In this document: in pieces, positions 54,515-62,922 of the stretch | Numbering within the stretch: position 1 is the stretch's first letter | Layout: every line of letters starts with the position of its first letter | Notes under the pieces: model-generated | Database searches by the model: none | The model's input: only the letters and a program-made list of their open reading frames with translations | Told to the model about the DNA's origin: nothing | Made by a program: the position numbers and the translations under genes | DNA from: Cytophagales bacterium | GTDB taxonomy: Bacteria > Bacteroidota > Bacteroidia > Cytophagales > Cyclobacteriaceae | Assembly (NCBI GenBank): GCA_033344775.1 | Contig: JAWPMT010000004.1 | Span: 1,860,001 to 1,924,000, forward strand | Direction: 5' to 3' | Length of the DNA stretch: 64,000 nucleotides

Positions 54515-54994
54515 TCAGAGCTCCTTGGGCACCTGATAAAAAAGTCGTCTGGTTTTCCACTTTTCGTCCGAAGCTTCATCAATCTCAAGTCCGACAATAC
54601 CACAGGTGGGGATATTGTCAATGTAGTTCTCATTGATCCTGTTGTGAAACATGGTGAGCCCGGGATTATGACCAAAAATGGCAACCGAATTAAATTCACG
54701 AACTTCCTTTATTACATTTTCAAAATCAGTCACACCCGCGTGATACAACGTGTCAGAAATAATGATCTTTTCTTCAGGGTACTTCCAGTGATCCGCTAAA
54801 TGAAGTGCGGTATAAAAGGCCCGGCTTGCCCCGCTGGTAATGATTAAATTTGGTGTGTCAACTTCATCCTTTAAAAATTGCCCCATCCGACTTACGTCTC
54901 TGCGGCCTCTTTTTCCTAGTGGCCGATAATAATCATCGAGCTCATCAAAATTCCAGGAAGATTTGGCATGCCGAACGAGGTATAACTTTTTCAT
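54515..54994 (-). CDS. SixA-like histidine phosphatase
   Basis: 159 residues of the phosphoglycerate mutase-like branch. LYLVRHAKSSWNF carries the RHG-type catalytic His and Arg, GKRGRRDVSRMG and TSGASRAFYTA follow in family order, and IFGHNPGLTMF supplies the second His. SixA-type proteins remove phosphate from phosphohistidine in phosphotransfer or PTS proteins. The substrate here is unknown. Confidence 0.83.
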   Translation of the reverse strand: MKKLYLVRHAKSSWNFDELDDYYRPLGKRGRRDVSRMGQFLKDEVDTPNLIITSGASRAFYTALHLADHWKYPEEKIIISDTLYHAGVTDFENVIKEVREFNSVAIFGHNPGLTMFHNRINENYIDNIPTCGIVGLEIDEASDEKWKTRRLFYQVPKEL

Positions 54995-55095
54995 AACTAG
55001 TTGCTGTTCAAGTTTTCAAAAAGTCAGTTTATTTGATCAATTAAGATTAGAAAGTTACGAAGAATCCAGTGAATAACGAGGTGCCTGGATTTACG

Positions 55096-56109
55096 TCACC
55101 CTGGCAACCAGAAATCAAAATACAGGTCGTTCATGCACTTAAAATGTCCCTTGGGACACTGACCATAACCGATTTTAGAACACGGTCGACAGCCGAGCTT
55201 TTTGTTCTCGAAGATGGTGAATTGCGTTCGGTATGGATACATTCCAAACTCTGGAATGGTGTTGCCCCAAATGGAAAAGATCTTCTTCTTGAAAGCCGCC
55301 GCCACGTGCATTAACCCCGTATCATGCGTAAAAACGGCAATAGACTGCTTTACAAGGGAAGCTGACTGATTGAAATTGAATTTCCCACAGGCATTGTAAA
55401 CCAGCGCCTTCTTTCCTAATTCATTTTGCAATTGTTGTTCTCGAGGGTCATCCGAATCTCCTTGCACAAAAAACTGTTCAATTTCCTCTCCAACAGCCTG
55501 ATCCTCTTTTCCTCCCAATAAAATAATCGGCTTATTGATCCGATCACATAATTCAATCAGACGTCTGGCAGGTAATCGCTTCGTTGCATACTGCCCGCCT
55601 ACAACCACCGCATAAAACCCATCTCGATGCGTTTCTGGGAGCCATTCCTTTTCAACTTCATCTTTTTCCGGAATGAAATAGTCCAAACCGAGTGCATCCA
55701 TTTTCACATCCAAAGCTGCCACAGTGTCCATGTACCGATCGACAATATGTTTGGCTGGCAATCGATTGATTTTAAATCGGACCATCAGAAATTTCTGCCA
55801 ATTCAACTTATTGAAGTTGTAAGACCTGACGCCAAGTAAGCGCTTCAACACCCAGGTTCTTCGATTGTGATGCAAATCAATGATCACGTCAAAAGACTCT
55901 TTTTTCAATGCCTTAAAGAACCCGAATAGGCCATCACCTAGCTCATGAATTTGATCTACGTAGGGATTCGCCTCCAAAATGCCCTTAAAAGCTGGCTTCG
56001 TGGCGTAATGAATTTCCACATCCTGAAGCTGTGCTTTTAGCGTCCGTATTACCGGTGATGTAAGTACAATATCTCCAGCAGATGAAAATCGTATAATTAG
56101 CACTTTCAT
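55096..56109 (-). CDS. glycosyltransferase family 9 (LPS heptosyltransferase-like)
   Basis: 337 residues. KVLIIRFSSAGDIVLTSPVIRTL is the characteristic GT9 opening, VIIDLHHNRRTW follows, and FTHDTGLMHVAAAFKKKIFSIWG is the donor-site motif. The C-terminal CRPCSKIGYGQCPKGHFKC has the Cys-rich tail common in Bacteroidota members. It probably adds heptose or a similar sugar to lipid A core. It stands apart from the polysaccharide locus by about 18 kb. Confidence 0.85.
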   Translation of the reverse strand: MKVLIIRFSSAGDIVLTSPVIRTLKAQLQDVEIHYATKPAFKGILEANPYVDQIHELGDGLFGFFKALKKESFDVIIDLHHNRRTWVLKRLLGVRSYNFNKLNWQKFLMVRFKINRLPAKHIVDRYMDTVAALDVKMDALGLDYFIPEKDEVEKEWLPETHRDGFYAVVVGGQYATKRLPARRLIELCDRINKPIILLGGKEDQAVGEEIEQFFVQGDSDDPREQQLQNELGKKALVYNACGKFNFNQSASLVKQSIAVFTHDTGLMHVAAAFKKKIFSIWGNTIPEFGMYPYRTQFTIFENKKLGCRPCSKIGYGQCPKGHFKCMNDLYFDFWLPG

Positions 56110-56254
56110 TTTACAATCGCTTCATAAGTGGGGAATACATGAAAATCATTGCCAAAGAATTACTTAAATTGTATAACCAGTAAAAGTAGATGGAACTTCC
56201 TTTCTGTGAACCTTGCTGATGGATGTTTGTTCAACTTATTGAAACACTTTTTAC

Positions 56255-56662
56255 ATGAATTATTGGCTGATCAAATCTGAACCAAATACTTACTCATGGG
56301 ATGATTTCGTGAAATTAGGCAGAGATCACTGGGATGGTGTTAGAAACTACCAGGCGCGGAACAATATGAAGGCCATGGAAGTGGGTGATCAGGCACTGTT
56401 CTATCACAGCGTAAATGAAAAGTCAGTGGTTGGTATCGCCGAAGTTGTTCGCGAGCACTATCCGGACCCAACCACTAATGATGAGCGCTGGTGTGTAGTG
56501 GATTTTGTTCCGGTTAGACCCTTAAAAAGGAAAGTGACACTGGATGAGATCAAAGCAGATGACAGATTCTCAGAAATGGTTCTGGTAAAAAACACACGAT
56601 TATCTGTACAACCTGTGAAAGTCGAGGAGTTTGATTTGATCATTGGAATGAGTGAAGCATAA
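56255..56662 (+). CDS. EVE domain protein
   Basis: 135 residues covering a single EVE (PUA-like) domain. NYWLIKSEPNTYSWDDFVK, HWDGVRNYQARNNMKAM and GDQALFYHSVNEKSVVGIAEV are diagnostic. EVE proteins are thought to bind modified bases in RNA or DNA. No restriction or modification genes are near, so this is most likely the widespread housekeeping form. Confidence 0.9.
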   Translation: MNYWLIKSEPNTYSWDDFVKLGRDHWDGVRNYQARNNMKAMEVGDQALFYHSVNEKSVVGIAEVVREHYPDPTTNDERWCVVDFVPVRPLKRKVTLDEIKADDRFSEMVLVKNTRLSVQPVKVEEFDLIIGMSEA

Positions 56663-56732
56663 AGGAAATGTTATTGATAGTTGTTTATATATAAACAGGC
56701 TTGAATTTTGGCTGTTACCCCATAATAACTCC

Positions 56733-58289
56733 ATGTCTATGAAAAAGCTTCTGTTATTACTGTGCATCGCAATTCAACTTCCTCTTGTAGCACAAAAGAA
56801 AAAGGAGAAAGATACGAGTAATCTTTTGGTGCAACCGAATCGTGTGGAATTCGAATTGAAGAAAATCCAACAGGATTTCACGATCATCAATGGAGGATAT
56901 GATGGTTTGTTAGTTTTGGAAGAAACCTACAAAAAAGTTGATGGCAAGTTCAACTGGAACCTCACTAAACTCGATACCGCACTGCAGAAGCAATGGGAGA
57001 GATCACTCTTCATCGATATCAATGGGCGACTGATAGGGTATGAATACTTCGGGGGAAAATATTACCTGCTACTCACTGCCTCGCAGTATCGCATGCAAGA
57101 CCTCATGGTCTATGAAATTGACGAAGAGGCCAATGTCAATGAATTTGAGATCACCACGGTGTTCCCCATCAGAATGGAATACTTTGAAGTAATTGGGGAA
57201 ACCTTGATCCTTGGCGGTAATGTCAACGGCAAGCCTGCAATCATTACTTACAATGTAAATGAAAAGAAACCCAAGGTACTTCCAGGTTTCTACGAAAGCA
57301 GGAATCAACTCATGGATATCATCATTGATGATGATGAGGAAATGTTTACAGTAGTTGTCCGTGAAAAACTTGTCAGTAGACAGTACACGATTCGAGCCAA
57401 AACTTTCACTTCTGAAGGGCTAATGGTGCAGGACCTGTTCATCACCCCGGGAGAAAAGAAAAACCTGATTGATGGTGCCTCCACCACTTTTGACAATGGC
57501 ATTCAATTAGTAGCCGGGGCGCACTCTAAAAGAAGTACCTCCTACAGTAAAGGATTGTACTTGTCTAAGTTTGTAAACGGCCGACAGCAGTTCATCAAGT
57601 ACCACAATTTTGCAGACCTGGAAAATTTCTTTGGCTACCTCAATGACAAGCGCGAGCAACGGATCAAAGCACGGATCAAACGAAGAAAAGATTTAGGCAA
57701 AAACAGCAAATTCAATTATCGTCTACTAATTCATGAAATGCGTGAATTGGACAATGGCGTGAATCTGATGGTTGCAGAAGCGTATTACCCCAGGTACAGC
57801 AGTGCTAATGGTTTCAACTCACCCTACTCCTATGGATACAGAGGTGGAACACCTACCACATTCATGGGCTATAAATTTACACATGCCATTGTCGTTGCTT
57901 TTAATAACAACGGCGAAATCGTATGGGACCACAGTTTCAAGATCAAAGATGTTCAGACCTATTCATTAGACAAGCTTGTTGCTGTTGGTAGTTACAGCGA
58001 TGAAACCATCTTAATGTATTTAGATGAGAATGAGATTCGATCTAAGATCGTAAGAGAGAACGACGTAGTGGAGGGCAAAACATATAACCCTGTGAAGCTT
58101 AACGACGATACGGAAGAATTGCGATCGAAATCATCTTCAGACGAAGACCTTGATCACTGGTACGAAGAATGCTTCTATGCCTCAGGTGTTCAAAGCCTCT
58201 CCAAACCTGGCTCCCTCGGCTTCAAGTCCAGTCGCAAGGTCTTCTATATCAACAAGATCCAGTACAATAGCGAGGGGTTGGTGAATTAG
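56733..58289 (+). CDS. exported protein of unknown function
   Basis: 518 residues from the ATG at 56733 (a second ATG at 56739 is equally possible); longer readings would push the signal peptide inside. Signal: KKLLLLLCIAIQLPLVAQ. The mature part alternates strands suggestive of a beta-propeller (NGRLIGYEYFGGKYYLLL, NEFEITTVFPIRMEYFEV, GETLILGGNVNGKPAIITY) and has a basic patch (RIKARIKRRKDLG). I recognise no family with confidence. The ATG lies 70 nt past the EVE gene. Confidence 0.7.
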   Translation: MSMKKLLLLLCIAIQLPLVAQKKKEKDTSNLLVQPNRVEFELKKIQQDFTIINGGYDGLLVLEETYKKVDGKFNWNLTKLDTALQKQWERSLFIDINGRLIGYEYFGGKYYLLLTASQYRMQDLMVYEIDEEANVNEFEITTVFPIRMEYFEVIGETLILGGNVNGKPAIITYNVNEKKPKVLPGFYESRNQLMDIIIDDDEEMFTVVVREKLVSRQYTIRAKTFTSEGLMVQDLFITPGEKKNLIDGASTTFDNGIQLVAGAHSKRSTSYSKGLYLSKFVNGRQQFIKYHNFADLENFFGYLNDKREQRIKARIKRRKDLGKNSKFNYRLLIHEMRELDNGVNLMVAEAYYPRYSSANGFNSPYSYGYRGGTPTTFMGYKFTHAIVVAFNNNGEIVWDHSFKIKDVQTYSLDKLVAVGSYSDETILMYLDENEIRSKIVRENDVVEGKTYNPVKLNDDTEELRSKSSSDEDLDHWYEECFYASGVQSLSKPGSLGFKSSRKVFYINKIQYNSEGLVN

Positions 58290-58317
58290 CTTTCGAGAAC
58301 TTCAGGCTAGTAAGGGA

Positions 58318-59052
58318 CTAACCCACCTCCAAAACCTCTAGCACCGCCTCTCTTTTAGTTCTAGGTATGCTCAAAGGTTTGTCCTGATCTATATAGAGAT
58401 TACCATTCTCAATTTTCGAGACTTTGGTGGTATTGATGATCAGGGAGCGATTTAATAGGTAGAAGTCTTCAAAGTGACTGAGATGTTTTTCGTAAAAGTC
58501 TTTTAAGGAAGCTTTAATCATCACATACTCCTCCTTGTCCGTGTGGACTTTTACGTAGTGATCACTTGCCTCTATCCATTTGATGTTATCGGTCTCTAAA
58601 CTTTGATAGACACCTCTTTTAACGGTCAACCAAATCTTCTTCCTTTCTCGCTGTTCCACTCCATTGATGTGATAGCCTTGTTGTATCTTCATCAGAAATA
58701 AGCGTATCACCAGTCGCAAATGATCCTGGGATACTGGGGTCAAAATCAACTGATCAGGAAATAGCTGACTGATCTGATTTACATCGAATGGAAATGAGCC
58801 TTGCACCAGATAGAGGTAAGGAATAGGAAACCGTGAAGTTTGCTGTTGAATGATGGCCTGACTTAAGTATAATTCCTCTTCTGTCTCAATTTGAAATATC
58901 GCCCCATGAAAGGATGCCAAACTTTCTACCTCATCCACATGCCAAATCTCCTGCGTGGTTTTCACTGCAATCGAATGACTCGCCTCTAAAACAGCTTCTT
59001 CTAAATTATAGGGGTCTCCGGAATATGAACTAATGGCAGTCAGTATTTTCAT
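58318..59052 (-). CDS. LytTR-domain regulator with degenerate receiver
   Basis: 244 residues. The C-terminal half is a clear LytTR DNA-binding domain (IKWIEASDHYVKVHTDKEEYVMIKASLKDF, FYLLNRSLIINTTKV), similar to that of the regulator at 59296. The N-terminal ~130 residues keep the strand pattern of a receiver (FHGAIFQIE, PYLYLVQG, LILTPVS), but the phosphoryl Asp and the final Lys are replaced. It is therefore likely to work without phosphorylation. Three TCACGA repeats at 21-bp spacing lie 96-143 bp upstream. Confidence 0.8.
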   Translation of the reverse strand: MKILTAISSYSGDPYNLEEAVLEASHSIAVKTTQEIWHVDEVESLASFHGAIFQIETEEELYLSQAIIQQQTSRFPIPYLYLVQGSFPFDVNQISQLFPDQLILTPVSQDHLRLVIRLFLMKIQQGYHINGVEQRERKKIWLTVKRGVYQSLETDNIKWIEASDHYVKVHTDKEEYVMIKASLKDFYEKHLSHFEDFYLLNRSLIINTTKVSKIENGNLYIDQDKPLSIPRTKREAVLEVLEVG

Positions 59053-59147
59053 CTCGATCGGGCTCTAATGGAAAAGTGATCAACCTCAAGTGAGATTGAC
59101 AATGCCTACGGAAGATGAATGAATTAACGACTGATCAAAAACTTATT

Positions 59148-59195
59148 TCGTGAAGTGCTGCTTATACTTCGTGATACGCACTCAACAAGTCGTGA
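59148..59195 (-). promoter_or_regulatory. three TCACGA direct repeats at 21-bp spacing (candidate LytTR operator)
   Basis: On the minus (sense) strand TCACGA occurs at 59190-59195, 59169-59174 and 59148-59153. The intervals are exactly 21 bp, two helical turns, as expected for LytTR-family proteins, which bind direct repeats on one DNA face. Flanks favour A or T before and A after the core. The last site ends 95 bp before the start codon at 59052. The same motif and spacing recur at 62792-62818. Confidence 0.6.
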
Positions 59196-59295
59196 AGAAG
59201 GGTATCATTTCCTGTACATCAAACCATTATTTACGTACCACCAAATAGGTTTTGCGTCCCAATTGAAGCTTTTCGGATAAATCTACCTGACAGGT

Positions 59296-60066
59296 TTAAT
59301 CTAAGGGAATACCCAAATGATTAAATAATTCCTTTCTTCTTTCCTTAGGAACCAGTAAGGATTTTTTATTCAGAGGTTTCAATTCCTTCATGATCACTTG
59401 GTTTCCCTCGATCCGATCTACTTCATCCAGATTGATAATTGTACTTCTATTCAGCAGGTAAAATGATCCAAGAGGGCCTAATCCGTTTTCAAATACTTCT
59501 TGCTTCAATTTAGCACTCGTGATGATAGGCTTTTCATTACGGATATAAAACCGACAATGATGATCCAATGCTTCGACACAAACTATATGCTTCGGATCTA
59601 CTTTTTCATATACGGACCGATCACTCTTGATCCAATAGCGATCTTTATTCCTCGGGCGAAAAACGCGTTTTATACTACCAGAACGACTTAAGTCTACTCG
59701 CTGAATTGTATAATCCAGGGCTCTGAAAAAACTCTGCTCATCATATGGTTTTTGTAGAAAATCACTGGAATGGACCTGGTCTGCACGTTCCACAACTTCT
59801 TTTTCAGTCACTCCCGATATAAATAAAATCGGTACAGGATGGAACTGCTGAATCGTCTCAGCGATATTAATTCCAGCATAGAGATCATTCTTCAACTGGA
59901 TATCAATAAGCGCCAGGTGAAATTGCTGCTCCTTCACAATGCTGAGCACAGCACTGAATTCCGAATACGGTCCAAGTACGTTGGTATCCTTCCCCAAGTG
60001 TCGTTGGACGCGATTGGCTACCTTGGTAGCCTGGTCCAAATCATCTTCTACCAATAGGACATTCAT
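59296..60066 (-). CDS. LytTR-family response regulator
   Basis: 256 residues. The receiver is complete: VLLVEDD with Asp8/Asp9, phosphoryl Asp55 in LALIDIQL, the Ser in LFISG and Lys in FLQKPYDE. A linker leads to the LytTR domain (IVCVEALDHHCRFYIRNEKPIITSAKLKQE, FYLLNRSTIINLDEV). It is the natural partner of the kinase upstream, from which it is separated by 138 bp. It probably binds 21-bp-spaced direct repeats such as those upstream of 59052 and 62923. Confidence 0.92.
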   Translation of the reverse strand: MNVLLVEDDLDQATKVANRVQRHLGKDTNVLGPYSEFSAVLSIVKEQQFHLALIDIQLKNDLYAGINIAETIQQFHPVPILFISGVTEKEVVERADQVHSSDFLQKPYDEQSFFRALDYTIQRVDLSRSGSIKRVFRPRNKDRYWIKSDRSVYEKVDPKHIVCVEALDHHCRFYIRNEKPIITSAKLKQEVFENGLGPLGSFYLLNRSTIINLDEVDRIEGNQVIMKELKPLNKKSLLVPKERRKELFNHLGIPLD

Positions 60067-60094
60067 CTATTTGGTCGGTCTTTTAGAGAGACTA

Positions 60095-60133
60095 ATTTGC
60101 GAAAAAATAAACAAATCAAACTAATTCGCAAAT
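60095..60133. promoter_or_regulatory. 9-bp inverted repeat in the response-regulator leader
   Basis: ATTTGCGAA at 60095-60103 and its complement TTCGCAAAT at 60125-60133 are 30 bp apart centre to centre, 29-67 bp upstream of the regulator start. This could be an operator or an RNA hairpin in the leader; it differs from the TCACGA sites. Confidence 0.35.
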
Positions 60134-60204
60134 GACGTTAGGATAAATACCTATTAATAGGGATATGTGTCTAGTTAATTTTAGTTAGCTGTTTTAGGTT
60201 ACTA

Positions 60205-62064
60205 TCAAACTTTAATGACGAATGAGCTCTGATTCCATTGTCCTTGTACTTCCCTGCTCAATTCAGTTCGTAGTGTCTTCAATACTTGTTCGATGATTTT
60301 CTGCCCCATTCCTGCACCACTTCTAGCTTTCGAAACAAAAGGCGCTCCATCGTCTTTATAGATAACTCTTAAATGTCCGCTTTCCCCGGATATCACTATG
60401 TGTATGATACCTCCTCGATCGGCGAAAGAGTGTTTTGCTGAATTGGTCATTAACTCATTAAGCACAAGTAATATAGCAGTTGCTCTTTGTCCGCTAATCT
60501 TTACCCGGTCCAATTCAGTCCTCAGGGCAACTTCCTTCGCACTCAAGCCTTGTGCATCTGCAATATCTTCAAGCCGTTCATCTAAATAATCATCAAGATC
60601 AACCATATCATATGCCTCTTCATAAAGTGACTCATCTACTGCAGCCGAAGCTAATAATTGCCCTCTGATGTCTTCTGAGATCGTCACATTTGTCTCAGAT
60701 ATTTCATTTAAGAGACGCATGTAATCATTTTTCTTGCGATGATACATGTCACGGTTAACCAGCTTCAAATTCTCATTGAGTGCTTTAATTTTAGATCGCT
60801 GCCTAATCACATACAATACGAGCCCCACCAACATTAGAGCAGCGGCGGTCACACCTCCTATAATCAATAAACGTTGTTCCGCAATTCGAGATTGATTTAA
60901 GGCTTTCTTCTCCTGTTGTTTTCTTTCTTCCTCTTTTCTTTTCAACTCAAATGCACTTTGAAGTTCCAATACTTCAAATTTTGATTCACTTAGGATGCTA
61001 TCTTTTAGATTCGCCCAAAAATCGAGTGTATTATAAGCCAATAAAGTATCTCCAGTGGCAAGATAGTATTTGGAGAGTGTATGTGTATTTTCTATAAACA
61101 ATTTCTGTGTCCCCTCTGCTTGCGCATACTTACGAGCCTGAGTTATGTAAAAAAAAGCCTCTGATGGATCTGACATCTTAAGATACAGTAATCCTAACTC
61201 ATTAGCAGTCTGAGCCAAGCCCAGTTGATCCGAAAGCTTTTCTCGCATATCATACGCTTGCAAAAAATACTGCTCAGCTGAATCCAAAGATGACAAACTT
61301 AAAAACAAGCAACCTAAATCATGAAGTGTATAGGCTATTGAGTTCGGTTTAGAATGCTCTTTTTTGACTGACAAAGCCTGATGCAGATAGAAAAAAGCAC
61401 TATCAGATATTCCCAATTCTATATAACTCTTTCCTAAATTGTTGAGCGCAATACCATATCCTTGTTGATTTCCATTCCACTGGTATTCCCATTTAGCTTG
61501 ATGGTAGTAATTTATTGCCTTATTAAATTCTTCCTGGTTTTCATATAAACTACCCAAGGCATTATTCACACCACCTAGTGAACTCCTGTGACCTGTCTTT
61601 AGAGCTATTTCCCGTGCCTCAAGTAGTATTTCACTAGCCTGTGTAAAATTTCCTCGATCTACATAAAGATTACTCAAATTCCGATATCTCGCAATTATTC
61701 TTGCTGAATCGAGCATAAGTAAATCCAATTCCAGTGCCAAATTGTAATAAGTCAAAGCACTATCAAATAAACCTAACTTCTTAAATGATAAACCTATATC
61801 ATTAAGCGTGTTGGATGTTTTAATTGTATCATTGGACAAGCGGTATTCTATCAATGCCAATAAATACTTATCAATGGCTCCATCATAGTCATTATCGAAA
61901 TAACTGGAATCACCTAGAGCAAAAAGGCTGTCACCAGTTTCAATTTTTACCTGAGGACTATGCTGAGCTATTGACTGGAAACCAAATAACTGAACAAGAA
62001 TCCATAGACCAATTGTTTGCCTATTTATCAGCAGTACATCAGAGCAAAGACTTGAAATATTCAT
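60205..62064 (-). CDS. TPR sensor histidine kinase (HisKA_2 type)
   Basis: 619 residues from the ATG at 62064, chosen because a perfect AGGAGG lies 6 nt before it; an ATG at 62082 is rejected. Signal peptide, then about seven TPR units in the periplasm (GDSSYFDNDYDGAIDKYLLA, LGSLYENQEEFNKAINYYHQ), one membrane helix (LLIIGGVTAAALMLVGLVLYV), and a cytoplasmic kinase. The phosphoacceptor is in MYHRKKNDYM (HRxKN), and the ATPase has LNELMTNSAKHSF, YKDDGAPF and GAGMGQKI. It should phosphorylate the LytTR regulator downstream. Confidence 0.9.
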   Translation of the reverse strand: MNISSLCSDVLLINRQTIGLWILVQLFGFQSIAQHSPQVKIETGDSLFALGDSSYFDNDYDGAIDKYLLALIEYRLSNDTIKTSNTLNDIGLSFKKLGLFDSALTYYNLALELDLLMLDSARIIARYRNLSNLYVDRGNFTQASEILLEAREIALKTGHRSSLGGVNNALGSLYENQEEFNKAINYYHQAKWEYQWNGNQQGYGIALNNLGKSYIELGISDSAFFYLHQALSVKKEHSKPNSIAYTLHDLGCLFLSLSSLDSAEQYFLQAYDMREKLSDQLGLAQTANELGLLYLKMSDPSEAFFYITQARKYAQAEGTQKLFIENTHTLSKYYLATGDTLLAYNTLDFWANLKDSILSESKFEVLELQSAFELKRKEEERKQQEKKALNQSRIAEQRLLIIGGVTAAALMLVGLVLYVIRQRSKIKALNENLKLVNRDMYHRKKNDYMRLLNEISETNVTISEDIRGQLLASAAVDESLYEEAYDMVDLDDYLDERLEDIADAQGLSAKEVALRTELDRVKISGQRATAILLVLNELMTNSAKHSFADRGGIIHIVISGESGHLRVIYKDDGAPFVSKARSGAGMGQKIIEQVLKTLRTELSREVQGQWNQSSFVIKV

Positions 62065-62070
62065 TACACC

Positions 62071-62076
62071 CCTCCT
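62071..62076 (-). promoter_or_regulatory. canonical Shine-Dalgarno AGGAGG of the histidine kinase gene
   Basis: AGGAGG lies 6 nt before the ATG at 62064 and decides this start. Consensus Shine-Dalgarno sites are uncommon in Bacteroidota and I saw no comparable site before the other genes whose starts I checked here. Confidence 0.7.
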
Positions 62077-62106
62077 AAACATTCATTAAATATCGTTAAG
62101 GGATAT

Positions 62107-62142
62107 AAAAAAAAGAAACCAGCTGCAATTACAGTTGGTTTC
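62107..62142 (-). terminator. rho-independent terminator of the small lipoprotein gene
   Basis: On the minus strand GAAACCAACT pairs with AGCTGGTTTC (one G-U pair) over an 8-nt loop and is followed by eight T. It is 9 nt past the lipoprotein stop and 43 nt before the kinase start, so the kinase must have its own promoter or depend on read-through. Confidence 0.8.
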
Positions 62143-62150
62143 TTGGGCTG

Positions 62151-62306
62151 TTAACAACTACCGCTTTTACACTCATCTGGCTCCGAATTTAGAGTAGGTG
62201 AGGATTTGTCATCCAGAGGAACTATCTCTGCACCATCATCCACACAACTTGCTAGTGAGACCATCATAAAAGCTACCATTGAAATACGCACAAAAAACTT
62301 TCTCAT
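62151..62306 (-). CDS. 51-residue lipoprotein
   Basis: The ATG at 62306 opens MRKFFVRISMVAFMMVSLAS and then Cys21, a type II signal peptide with the lipobox LASC. The mature 31-residue peptide is acidic (CVDDGAEIVPLDDKSS) and ends CKSGSC. It has its own terminator. No family is recognised. It lies directly before the TPR kinase, whose periplasmic sensor domain could contact a small outer-membrane or periplasmic lipoprotein (inference). Confidence 0.7.
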   Translation of the reverse strand: MRKFFVRISMVAFMMVSLASCVDDGAEIVPLDDKSSPTLNSEPDECKSGSC

Positions 62307-62770
62307 TCGTAGGAATTTTTCTTGTGCTTCGAGCTATCGGGTACAGACTTCTTACTCCTTTACCATTGTACCTTGGAGAAGGATGAAGCGACACATACGA
62401 AGCTTGGTCGATAGGAAGGATCATTCGAATAAATAGTTCGACACTGAGGTGAAGGGAGCAACCGATTGCGTATAATCGGAAGAGACCAGCTACTGATCTG
62501 TTGCCTCGATAAATGTTCATGTCAGGTGTACTAATTATTTTCATGTTCTTTCTTTTCTAAGCGCTGCCCTCCGGATGAGCTGAGCTTGATGCAAGACTAA
62601 ATCAACACTTAAGTAGCCTGTGTGACGGTCGACTTACATCGAAAAAAAAATTCAAAACGAAATACAACTCACTGAAAAACAAATACTTAATTGTTTTGTA
62701 TCGGTAACTACCGAAACCCAAATGCTGAATTCTTACCAATCACGCCAGGCGCACACAACGGCGCATACCT
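62307..62770. other. non-coding stretch upstream of the last gene
   Basis: About 460 bp without a credible gene. A 102-codon minus frame (62236-62544) overlaps the lipoprotein in another frame and reads as noise. A short CCGATT/AATCGG hairpin occurs near 62464. TCACGC at 62740-62745 may be an outlying regulator site, 31 bp before the array that follows. No tRNA or recognised RNA was seen. Confidence 0.5.
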
Positions 62771-62818
62771 CCACGGTACTAACCTAACATATCACGAAAT
62801 GAATGGTAGATGTCACGA
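62771..62818 (+). promoter_or_regulatory. second TCACGA array at 21-bp spacing (candidate LytTR operator)
   Basis: TCACGA at 62792-62797 and 62813-62818 and a weaker CCACGG at 62771-62776 are exactly 21 bp apart on the sense strand. The last site ends 104 bp before the ATG at 62923. Core, orientation, spacing and distance match the array upstream of the gene at 58318-59052. Confidence 0.55.
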
Positions 62819-62922
62819 AGAATAATTGCCTGTAGAAGAAGATGGCAGCAACTTCATTCCAGCAATTCACTAATAACTAAAGTGATGGCTAACCATAACA
62901 CCTGACTAAAACTAAATGTATC

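Noticed and set aside
62236-62544. 102-codon minus-strand frame near the lipoprotein
   Set aside because: It overlaps the lipoprotein gene in another frame, shows no domain pattern, and the lipoprotein has a lipobox and terminator.
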